DNA of 64,000 nucleotides, from contig NZ_JBFBCI010000002.1 in assembly GCF_040683095.1 (NCBI RefSeq), positions 62,001-126,000 of the forward strand. The letters are read 5' to 3'. The translations under genes were made by a program, and so were the position numbers. Below the pieces are notes generated by a model. The model made no database searches. It was not told the origin of the DNA and worked only from the letters and a program-made list of their open reading frames with translations. Shown piece by piece: positions 7,564 through 15,125 of this stretch. Every line of letters begins with the position of its first letter. The stretch's first letter is position 1. The stretch comes from Sphaerisporangium sp040683095 (GTDB taxonomy: Bacteria > Actinomycetota > Actinomycetes > Streptosporangiales > Streptosporangiaceae).

Positions 7564-8705
7564 AGGACGGCCCCGCGTTGCTCCTCTTCCACGCCGCCGG
7601 AGCCCGTCGCCGCCACGGTCTCGTAGACGCGGACGACGTCGCGGGCCACGGTCGACCAGTCGTACCTGCGGACGGCCACGCGGGCCTCGTCCGAGAGCTT
7701 GGCGCGCCGCTCGGGGGCGTCCAGCAGGGCGGCCGCCTCGCGCGCCAGCGACCCGGCTTCGCCGGTGGCGAACAGCGCGCCCGCCTGGCCCTCGCCGAGC
7801 ACCTTGCGGAAGGCGGGGATGTCGCTGGCCAGCACGGTCGCCCCCGCCGCCATCGCCTCGGCGAGGACGATGCCGAAGCTCTCGCCGCCGGTGTTCGGCG
7901 CGCAGAAGACGTCCACGGAGTGGTAGGCGCGGGCCTTGTCCTCCTCGCTGACCATGCCGAGGACGCCGACCCGGTCGCGCAGCGCCGCGGGCACCTTGGA
8001 CAGCACCTCGTCGGCGTCGCCCGGCCCGGCGACCAGCAGCCGCAGCCCCGGACGCTCCGGCGCCAGCAGCGTGAAGGCCTCCAGCAGCACCGGCAGGCCC
8101 TTGCGGGGCTCGTCCATGCGGCCGAGGAACCCGATCACGCCGCCGTCGGGACCCCAGCCCGGCAGCGGCTCGGCCTGCGCGTACCGGCTCACCGTGACGC
8201 CGTTGGGGATCAGCACCGCGTCGCCGCCCATGTGCTCCACCAGGGTCTTGCGTGCGGCGTCGGACACGGCGATCCTGCCAGTGATCTTCTCCAGCGCGGT
8301 GTGCAGCACCGGCGCCGTGACCGACACCGCGCGCGAGCGCTGGTATGAGGCGTGGAAGGTGGCCACGATGGGGCCGCGGGCCGCCCAGCAGGCCAGCAGG
8401 CCCACCGACGGGACGGCGGGCTCGTGCACGTGCAGGACGTCGAAACGTCCCTCGCGCAGCCATTTGCGCACGCGGCCCGCCGACAGGAAGCCGAACGCCA
8501 GGCGCGCCACCGAGCCGTTGTAGGGCACGGGGACGGCGCGGCCGGCGGAGGTGACGTAGAACGGCAGCGGCGCGTCGTCGGAGGCGGGGGCGATGACCGA
8601 GACGTGGTGACCGTCGGCGATGAGCGCCTCGGCGAGGTCGCGGACGTGCGCCATCACGCCGCCGGGCACGTCCCAGGTGTAGGGGCACACCATGCCGACC
8701 CTCAT
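7560..8705 (-). CDS. pimA: Phosphatidyl-myo-inositol mannosyltransferase PimA
   Basis: PimA adds the first mannose from GDP-mannose to phosphatidylinositol on the inner face of the membrane, the first committed step of PIM synthesis. The 381-residue GT4 enzyme starts MRVGMVCPYTWDVPGGVMAHV, with the GG loop that binds the sugar nucleotide. It has HVHEPAVPSVGLLAC for the acceptor side and GGESFGIVLAEAMAAG, the E-x7-E motif of retaining GT-B enzymes. Length and order match mycobacterial PimA. It lies 7 bp after patA and overlaps the next gene by 4 bp. Expression should follow pgsA-patA upstream. Confidence 0.93.
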   Translation of the reverse strand: MRVGMVCPYTWDVPGGVMAHVRDLAEALIADGHHVSVIAPASDDAPLPFYVTSAGRAVPVPYNGSVARLAFGFLSAGRVRKWLREGRFDVLHVHEPAVPSVGLLACWAARGPIVATFHASYQRSRAVSVTAPVLHTALEKITGRIAVSDAARKTLVEHMGGDAVLIPNGVTVSRYAQAEPLPGWGPDGGVIGFLGRMDEPRKGLPVLLEAFTLLAPERPGLRLLVAGPGDADEVLSKVPAALRDRVGVLGMVSEEDKARAYHSVDVFCAPNTGGESFGIVLAEAMAAGATVLASDIPAFRKVLGEGQAGALFATGEAGSLAREAAALLDAPERRAKLSDEARVAVRRYDWSTVARDVVRVYETVAATGSGGVEEEQRGAVL

Positions 8706-8712
8706 GGGGCGG

Positions 8713-9627
8713 TCACCGGGGCTCCAGGTCGTCCAGCCAGATGCGCTGCAGCATGTGCCAGTCCTCGGGGTGCTCGGTGATGCCTTCCTGGAAGGCGCGC
8801 GCCATGGCCTGGGTCATGGCCGTGATCTTCTCGTGCCGGGAGCCCTCGGCGGGGACGGGGACCTCGTCATGGATGCGCAACCCCCAGCCGTCGCCGTCGA
8901 ACCACAGCGTGGCCGGGTGCAGCGGCGCGCCCGTCTGCAGGGCCAGGAGGGCGGGGCCCGCGACCATGCGCGTCCTGCCGTCGAAGAAGTCGACCTCGAC
9001 GCCCTTCTCGGTCAGGTCGCGCTCGGCGGGCAGGCAGATCGCGCGTCCCTCGCGCAGCCGCCGGGCGAGCGTGCCGAAGGCGTGCGCGGTGCCGCCTCCC
9101 TTGGCCGTGAGCGGCAGCACCTCCATGCCGAGGCTCTCGCGGAACGCGACGAACCGCTCGTACAGCGACTCGGGCTTGAGCCGCTCCATGACCGTGGTGA
9201 ACGGGTGGCCGTTGTGGATCAGCCAGGCGCCGGCGAGGTCCCAGTTGCCCATGTGCGGCAGGGCCAGCACGATGCCCCTGCCGGAGGCGATCGTCGAGAA
9301 GATCTTGTCCCCGCCTTCGACCCGCATGCCGGCGAGGATGCGCTCCTTGCCGATCACGGGCAGGCGCAGCGCCTCCATCCAGTAGCGGAAGTAGGAGCGC
9401 AGGCCGGCCTTGCTGAGGTCGCGCACGGACGGGTCGGCGGCGTCCTTGCCCGTCACGCGCGCGAGATTGGACTCCAGGCGCCGGACGGACTTGCCCTGAC
9501 GCCGCCACATCAGGTCGGCGATGAGGCGGAACGCCCACCTGGCCACCGGCTCGGGCACCCTGGGCACGAGGACCCAGCCGAGGTGGAAGGCCCAGACCAC
9601 GAGCCGATCAGCCAATGCGAGGCTCAC
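8713..9627 (-). CDS. patA: Phosphatidylinositol mannoside acyltransferase PatA-like (LpxL/HtrB family)
   Basis: This is a 304-residue membrane-associated acyltransferase of the LpxL/HtrB fold. The catalytic H-x4-D motif is visible in LPHMGNWDLAG, preceded by a helical N-terminal segment (ADRLVVWAFHLGWVLV). In mycobacteria this position in the operon is PatA, which acylates the mannose of PIM1/PIM2; I assign the role from family and context. Later conserved blocks are FFDGRTRMVAGPALLAL and RIWLDDLEPR at the C-terminus. The 48-bp gap from pgsA and the 7-bp gap to pimA indicate one operon. Confidence 0.9.
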   Translation of the reverse strand: MSLALADRLVVWAFHLGWVLVPRVPEPVARWAFRLIADLMWRRQGKSVRRLESNLARVTGKDAADPSVRDLSKAGLRSYFRYWMEALRLPVIGKERILAGMRVEGGDKIFSTIASGRGIVLALPHMGNWDLAGAWLIHNGHPFTTVMERLKPESLYERFVAFRESLGMEVLPLTAKGGGTAHAFGTLARRLREGRAICLPAERDLTEKGVEVDFFDGRTRMVAGPALLALQTGAPLHPATLWFDGDGWGLRIHDEVPVPAEGSRHEKITAMTQAMARAFQEGITEHPEDWHMLQRIWLDDLEPR

Positions 9628-9675
9628 CCCCAGAAGTCGTGAGACGTCCTACGGCGCGTGAAGAACGCCGTACGT

Positions 9676-10275
9676 TCATGTTGGCACCGTCTGGCGGTAA
9701 ACGTGGAGGATCCGCTGCCCGGCGGTGAACGCGCTGGCCGCGGCGAGCAGCCACAGCCCCGCCGCCAGGATGTACGGCACGCCGAGGCCCGACAGCCCGG
9801 CGGCGACCAGCACGACGAGCAGCCGCTCGGACCGCTCGGCCAGGCCGACGTCGCAGGTCAGGCCGAGCCCCTCGGCGCGCGCCTTGGCGTACGAGACGAC
9901 GGCGCCGGCGACCAGGCAGAACAGCGCGACGCACGCGAGGACCGTGTCGCCCGTGGACATGAACCACAGGATCAGCCCGGAGAAGATCGCCGCGTCGCCG
10001 ACGCGGTCCAGGGTGGAGTCGAGGAACGCCCCCCAGGTGCTGGTGGTGCCGAGCATCCGCGCGAGCACGCCGTCCAGCAGGTCGGCGAGGACGAACACGG
10101 TGATGACGACCGTGCCCAGGAACAGCTGCCCGCGGGGGTAGAAGCCCAGAGCTCCCGCCGCCACGCCGAGCGTGCCGATGACAGTGATGACGTTAGGACT
10201 GATCCCCCGGCGGGCCAGCGCCTGGCCCAACGGGGTCAGCGCGCGGGTGACGGCGGGGCGCAGGAGCTTCAACAT
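9676..10275 (-). CDS. pgsA: CDP-alcohol phosphatidyltransferase, probable phosphatidylinositol phosphate synthase
   Basis: The enzyme transfers a phosphatidyl group from CDP-diacylglycerol to an alcohol, here probably inositol phosphate, feeding PIM synthesis by the following genes. The 199-residue protein has the signature D-G-x2-A-R-x8-G-x3-D-x3-D in DLLDGVLARMLGTTSTWG followed by AFLDSTLDRVGD, and about six membrane helices. The frame is open up to 10416, but the ATG at 10275 (MLKLLRPAVTRAL) gives the expected N-terminus. It is the first gene of the pgsA-patA-pimA operon and is divergent from the EF-G2 gene. Confidence 0.92.
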   Translation of the reverse strand: MLKLLRPAVTRALTPLGQALARRGISPNVITVIGTLGVAAGALGFYPRGQLFLGTVVITVFVLADLLDGVLARMLGTTSTWGAFLDSTLDRVGDAAIFSGLILWFMSTGDTVLACVALFCLVAGAVVSYAKARAEGLGLTCDVGLAERSERLLVVLVAAGLSGLGVPYILAAGLWLLAAASAFTAGQRILHVYRQTVPT

Positions 10276-10584
10276 CGCGGTCCGATCGTAGGACACCTGG
10301 GGCACGAGATTCGAACGAGACCTGATGAGGCGGCCCCTGACGTGCGAAGTCGGGTGCGTTGACCCGTGCCGGAGGGGTAAGGGAAGGAGACGGGAGGGCG
10401 ACCGTCCGGCGAACAACGGGACAAGCTCAGGCGTCGATTCGCAAGCACAATTGCCCGAGCCCTCTTGTGATCCGCGCCACAGAGGTAAAGGGTGTAGGGC
10501 ACCGCGCTCTCTCGGGCGGCGGGCGCGGCGGCGGACGATGTGGCCGCGCGCGGCCGCATCTCACGGCGAAACGCGGGAGGCGAC
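10276..10584. promoter_or_regulatory. Divergent intergenic region pgsA / EF-G2 gene
   Basis: These 309 bases separate two divergent transcription units, so promoters for both must lie here. I see a less GC-rich stretch near 10435-10500 but no -10/-35 pair or operator I would defend. The only clear signal is GGGAGG just before the GTG at 10585. Confidence 0.5.
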
Positions 10585-12744
10585 GTGCCGGAGAAGACCA
10601 CGGGCGGACCAGCAGGAGCCGCGGGCAGGGCACCCTCGGCCGACCGGCCGGATGCGGTGCGCAATGTCGCGCTGGTCGGCCATTCCGGATCAGGCAAGAC
10701 GACGCTCGTCGAGGCGCTGCTGGCCGCGACGGGGACCATCCAGCGCACGGGCCGGGTGGAGGACGGCACCACGGTGAGCGACTTCGACGAGGTCGAGATG
10801 CGCCAGCAGCGCTCGATCAACCTCGCCCTCGCCCCCGTGACGTACAGCGGCATCAAGATCAACCTCCTCGACACTCCCGGGTACGCCGACTTCGTCGGTG
10901 ACCTGCGGGCGGGCCTGCGCGCGGCCGACGCCGCGCTGTTCGTGGTGTCGGCGGCCGACGGCGTCGACGGGCTCACCCGCATGCTGTGGGAGGAGTGCGC
11001 CGCGGTGTCCATGCCGCGCGCGGTCGTCATCACCAAGATCGACCACCACCGCGCCGACTTCGACGAGGTGGTCGCCACCTGCCAGGACGCGTTCGGTGAC
11101 GGCGTCGCCCCGCTCTACCTGCCCGTGGTCGAAGACGGGCACGTCAAGGGCCTGATCGGGCTGCTGACGCAGAAGTTCTACGACTACGCCTCGGGCGCCT
11201 GCGCCGAGACCGAGCCGGGCGCGGCCTACCAGGAGCAGATCGAGACCTACCGGGGCACGCTGATCGAGGGCATCATCCAGGAGAGCGAAGACGAGTCGCT
11301 CATGGACCGGTACCTCGCCGGCGAGGAGATCGACACCAAGGTGCTGATCGACGACCTGGAGAAGGCCGTGGCGCGCGGCGGCTTCTACCCCGTCCTCGCC
11401 ACCTGCGCCAGCCCGTCCGCCGGCGTCATCGTCGGCATGCGCGAGCTGCTGGAGGTCATCACCCAGGGATTCCCCTCGCCCATGGAACACCCGCTGCCGG
11501 AGATCACCACCATCGACGGACGGCCGGCGCCCGCGCTGACGTGCGACCCCGAGGGGCCGCTCGTCGCCGAGGTCGTCAAGACCACCAGTGACCCGTACGT
11601 CGGGCGCTTCAGCCTCGTCCGGGTGTTCTCGGGCACGCTGCGCCCCGACATGGTCGTGCACGTCTCCGGGCACGGCATGGCCGACCGCGGCCACGAGGAC
11701 CACGACGTCGACGAGCGCATCGGCGCGCTGTCCTCGCCGCTCGGCAAGACGCAGCGCACGACCACCAGGTGCGTCGCCGGGGACATCTGCGCGGTGGCCA
11801 AACTCGGCCGCGCGGAGACCGGGGACACCCTCTCGGACAAGGACTCGCCGCTGCTCATGCGGTCCTGGGCGATGCCCGAGCCGCTGCTGCCGGTCGCCGT
11901 CCGCGCCCGGTCCAAGGCCGACGAGGACAAGCTGTCGCAGGCCCTGGCGCGCTTGGTCGCCGAGGACCCGACGCTCCGCCTGGAGAACAACGCCGAGACC
12001 CGGCAGCTCGTGCTGTGGTGCATGGGCGAGGCCCACGCCGACGTCCTGCTCGACCACCTGTCCAAGCGCCACGGCGTCGAGGTCGAACGCGTGGACCTGC
12101 GGGTGCCGCTGCGCGAGACCTTCGGCGGCAAGGCCCAGGGCATGGGACGCAACGTCAAGCAGACCGGAGGGCACGGCCAGTACGCCATCTGCCACGTAGA
12201 GATCCAGCCGCTGCCCTCGGGCGGAGGGTTCGAGTTCGTCGACAAGATCGTCGGTGGTGTCGTGCCGAGGCAGTTCATCCCCTCGGTGGAGAAGGGCGTG
12301 CGCGCGCAGATGGAGCGGGGCGTGCTCGCGGGCTACCCCGTCGTGGACATCCGGGTGACGCTGTACGACGGTAAGGCGCATTCGGTGGACTCCTCGGACA
12401 TGGCGTTCCAGATCGCGGGACAGCTCGCGCTCAAGGAGGCGGCGGCCAAGGTCCCGGCGCTGCTGCTCGAACCCGTGGACGAGGTCTCGGTGCTCGTCGA
12501 GGACGACCACGTCGGCGCGGTCATGTCCGATCTGTCGTCCCGCCGGGGACGCGTGCTCGGCACCGAGCCGGTGGGCGTCGGGCGCACGCTGGTCAAGGCC
12601 GAGGTGCCCGAACTGGAGATCACCCGCTACGCCATCGACCTGCGGTCCATGTCGCACGGCACCGGGACCTTCCACCGGTCGTTCCTGCGGTACGAGCCAC
12701 TGCCGTCGCATCTGGCCGACAAGCTGCGGTCGGCGGCCGAATAG
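10585..12744 (+). CDS. Elongation factor G-like protein EF-G2
   Basis: This is a 719-residue translational GTPase paralogue. It has the P-loop GHSGSGKTT, the switch region DTPGYADFVGDL and a G4 motif VITKID in which Thr replaces the usual Asn of NKxD. Domains II-V follow (SDPYVGRFSLVRVFSG, RETFGGKAQGMGR, GGVVPRQFIPSVEKGV). The main EF-G of actinobacteria lies in the str operon, so this is the second, divergent form, annotated as EF-G-like or FusA2. Mycobacterial EF-G2 has been reported to bind GTP without ribosome-dependent GTPase activity; whether that holds here is unknown. The start is the GTG at 10585 with GGGAGG four bases upstream. Confidence 0.9.
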   Translation: MPEKTTGGPAGAAGRAPSADRPDAVRNVALVGHSGSGKTTLVEALLAATGTIQRTGRVEDGTTVSDFDEVEMRQQRSINLALAPVTYSGIKINLLDTPGYADFVGDLRAGLRAADAALFVVSAADGVDGLTRMLWEECAAVSMPRAVVITKIDHHRADFDEVVATCQDAFGDGVAPLYLPVVEDGHVKGLIGLLTQKFYDYASGACAETEPGAAYQEQIETYRGTLIEGIIQESEDESLMDRYLAGEEIDTKVLIDDLEKAVARGGFYPVLATCASPSAGVIVGMRELLEVITQGFPSPMEHPLPEITTIDGRPAPALTCDPEGPLVAEVVKTTSDPYVGRFSLVRVFSGTLRPDMVVHVSGHGMADRGHEDHDVDERIGALSSPLGKTQRTTTRCVAGDICAVAKLGRAETGDTLSDKDSPLLMRSWAMPEPLLPVAVRARSKADEDKLSQALARLVAEDPTLRLENNAETRQLVLWCMGEAHADVLLDHLSKRHGVEVERVDLRVPLRETFGGKAQGMGRNVKQTGGHGQYAICHVEIQPLPSGGGFEFVDKIVGGVVPRQFIPSVEKGVRAQMERGVLAGYPVVDIRVTLYDGKAHSVDSSDMAFQIAGQLALKEAAAKVPALLLEPVDEVSVLVEDDHVGAVMSDLSSRRGRVLGTEPVGVGRTLVKAEVPELEITRYAIDLRSMSHGTGTFHRSFLRYEPLPSHLADKLRSAAE

Positions 12745-12917
12745 CCGGGAGGGACGGGGGCGATCGGGGGGCACGTCCGGATCGCCCGTGACCGTCTCGC
12801 CGGCGAGCGAATCGGAGGACCGACGGCGACCCGGGGTCCGGGCGGACGCGCCCGGGCCTTCCCGGCGTCGTCCGCCTCGGGAGGCGTCCCAGTGAGCCAC
12901 ACGACCCGGTCGGATCG

Positions 12918-12942
12918 GGCGCCCTCCACTGCGGAGGGCGCC
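12918..12942 (+). terminator. Hairpin after the EF-G2 gene
   Basis: GGCGCCCTCC and GGAGGGCGCC form a perfect 10-bp stem with a 5-base loop, about 170 bases after the EF-G2 stop. There is no T-run. It may be a terminator or a structured element ahead of the GHL10 gene. Nothing else coding was seen between 12745 and 13259. Confidence 0.5.
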
Positions 12943-13181
12943 GGGTCCGTGCTGTTCAAGGGCGGCGTTCATACCGGCTGTTCCACCGGCCGCCGGGGCT
13001 ACGGTAAGCCATATGTCACCCACGCGGCGTGGCCCTTCGCCCACAGATCGCCCGGCCCGGGGACGCTGGATCACGGGAGACGGCCCGTCCGCAGGTGGAC
13101 GCCGGATGGACGACCCTCGTGCCGTCCCTGCGACCGGCGGCGGCCCGCGATATCAGGAGCAACATCCGCCACGCCGACCCC

Positions 13182-13197
13182 TGTGATCACGATCACA
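13182..13197 (+). promoter_or_regulatory. Perfect CRP/GlxR-type operator
   Basis: TGTGA-TCACGA-TCACA matches the CRP consensus TGTGA-N6-TCACA exactly, 62 bases before the ATG at 13260. A cAMP receptor family regulator such as actinobacterial Crp/GlxR is the likely binder, so carbon-source control of the secreted hydrolase downstream is inferred. Confidence 0.65.
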
Positions 13198-13259
13198 TCA
13201 CAAGACGATTTCTTTTATCGGGCCTTACCATCTCTTTGCCGATGCCAGACTGCTGTCTC

Positions 13260-14852
13260 ATGCGAAACGGACATCGGCCTCTGGCGGCCGCGGCCGCCAT
13301 CGCGGTGGTCACCACCGGCCTCGCGTACTCCTTCGGCCCCGGCGCCACCCCCGCCGACAGCGAGAGCCGGCGCGCGCCCGCGTCGGGAAGCCGGGCGGCG
13401 AGCAAGGCGTCCGCGAAGGCGTGCGAGGTGAGCGCCAGGTTCCCGAAGCGGCAGCTCCGGGGCGTGTGGATCGCGACCGTTCACAACGTCGACTGGCCAT
13501 CGAAGACCGGCCTCACCCCCGAGCGGCAGCAGGCCGAGTACACCCGCATCCTGGACGAGGCCGTCAGGCGCAACTTCAACGCGGTGTTCGTGCAGGTCCG
13601 CCCGGCCGCGGACGCGATCTACAAGTCCCCCTTCGAGCCCTGGTCGCAGTGGCTCACCGGCACCGCGGGCAAGGACCCCGGGTGGGAGCCGCTGCCCTTC
13701 CTCATCGCCGAGGCGCACCGGCGCGGGCTGGAGTTCCACGCCTGGTTCAACCCCTACCGCGCGTCCGACAAGGACGACACGAGCAAGCTGCCGGCCACCC
13801 ACCCCGCGCGGGTGCATCCCGAGTGGGTGATCGGGCACGAGGGCAAGCTGTACTTCAACCCCGGCCTGCCGGAGGTCCGCGCCTACACGACGCAGATCGT
13901 CACGGACGTCGTGCGGCGGTACGACATCGACGGCGTGCACTTCGACGACTACTTCTACCCGTATCCCGGCAAGGGAACGAAGTTCGCCGACGCCGCCGCC
14001 TTTACGAAGTACGGCAACGGTAAGTCGCTGGCGGCCTGGCGGCGCGGCAACGTGAACAAGCTCGTCGCCGAGGTCGGCCGGGCCGTACACGCCGCCAAGC
14101 CGCACGTCAAGTTCGGGATCAGCCCGTTCGGCATCTGGCGCAACAAGTCCGACGACCCCACCGGATCCGACACCAAGGGCCTGTCGGCCTTCGACGCCAT
14201 CTACGCCGACGCCCGCGCCTGGATCAAGGCCCGGTCGGTCGACTACGTCATGCCCCAGCTCTACTGGCCGCGTGGTTTCGCCGCCGCTGACTACGCCAAG
14301 CTCGTGCCCTGGTGGGCGGACGCGGTCAAGGGAACCGGCGTTCACCTGTACATCGGGCAGGCGCTGTACCGGGTGGGCACCAAGGACGCGCCGACCTGGA
14401 CCAAGTCCGGCGAACTGCCCGCCCACCTGGCGCTCAACCGCAGGTACCCCGAGGTCATGGGGGACGTCTACTTCAGCGCCGCGCACCTCGGCAAGAACCC
14501 GCTCGGCGTGCTGGACAAGATCGCGAAGGACCACTACCCGCGGCCCGCCCTCCTGCCCCTGGTGGAGGCGCGCGGGGGCGCCGCCCCGGCCGCGCCCACA
14601 GGGCTGCGCCGGTCGGGCGGCATTCTGGTCTGGAAGCCCTCGGCCGGGGCGCGCGCGTACGCCGTCTACCGCGTGGCGGGCGCCGAGCCGGACGCGTGCG
14701 CGACCGCAGACGCGCGCAACCTTCTCGCGGTGGTCCCCGCCACGGAGGCGCCCGAGCAGTCGTTCCCCGTCAAGACCGGCGGCACCTACCTCGTCACCGC
14801 CCTGGACCGCCTGACCAACGAGAGCGCCCCCGCCACGGCCGTGCTCCCCTGA
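13260..14852 (+). CDS. Secreted GHL10 family glycoside hydrolase (YngK-like)
   Basis: This 530-residue protein has a signal peptide (RPLAAAAAIAVVTTGLAYSF) followed by a GHL10/DUF187 TIM barrel. Hallmarks are LRGVWIATVHNVDWPSK, NAVFVQVRPAADAIY, FHAWFNPYRAS, YDIDGVHFDDYFYPYP and FGISPFGIW. A C-terminal region of about 90 residues (from about 438) resembles a fibronectin-like beta domain. Family members are probable polysaccharide hydrolases, possibly acting on cell-wall glycans; the substrate is not known. Starts at 13242 and 13260 are both in frame; neither has a strong ribosome binding site, and 13260 gives the better signal peptide. A paralogue lies at 62216-63781. The CRP-type site upstream suggests catabolite control. 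Confidence 0.87.
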   Translation: MRNGHRPLAAAAAIAVVTTGLAYSFGPGATPADSESRRAPASGSRAASKASAKACEVSARFPKRQLRGVWIATVHNVDWPSKTGLTPERQQAEYTRILDEAVRRNFNAVFVQVRPAADAIYKSPFEPWSQWLTGTAGKDPGWEPLPFLIAEAHRRGLEFHAWFNPYRASDKDDTSKLPATHPARVHPEWVIGHEGKLYFNPGLPEVRAYTTQIVTDVVRRYDIDGVHFDDYFYPYPGKGTKFADAAAFTKYGNGKSLAAWRRGNVNKLVAEVGRAVHAAKPHVKFGISPFGIWRNKSDDPTGSDTKGLSAFDAIYADARAWIKARSVDYVMPQLYWPRGFAAADYAKLVPWWADAVKGTGVHLYIGQALYRVGTKDAPTWTKSGELPAHLALNRRYPEVMGDVYFSAAHLGKNPLGVLDKIAKDHYPRPALLPLVEARGGAAPAAPTGLRRSGGILVWKPSAGARAYAVYRVAGAEPDACATADARNLLAVVPATEAPEQSFPVKTGGTYLVTALDRLTNESAPATAVLP

Positions 14853-15125
14853 TCCTCGGGCTCCCGCACGTCACCGGCCGCCCTGGCCCGGACCTCGTTT
14901 TCCACAGGTCCCGGCGGGGCGGCCGGGTTTTCCACAGATCTGATCCGCGTGGACGTCGCGGGTCGCCGGGCGGTCTACTGTGGGACCCGCGGACGCCCTC
15001 GGCGGGTCCCGGCGGCCTGGCTGCCCCGCCCGCCACCTGGGCATCCGGCCGTTTCCTGGACCGGGCGGCCGGCTTTCCCGTACGGTTCCAAAGGTTCGCC
15101 GGAAGACGATCATGGGAGGTCATCG
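14853..15125. promoter_or_regulatory. Upstream region with two TTTTCCACA motifs
   Basis: The 9-mer TTTTCCACA occurs at 14898-14906 and 14928-14936 inside a longer direct repeat (GTTTTCCACAG), 30 bases apart. It is one base away from the actinobacterial DnaA box TTGTCCACA. It could be a regulator's direct-repeat site for the gene at 15126. No gene lies here. Confidence 0.35.

Noticed and set aside
10290..10330. tRNA-like TTCGAAC word near pgsA
   Set aside because: No acceptor or anticodon arms around it.
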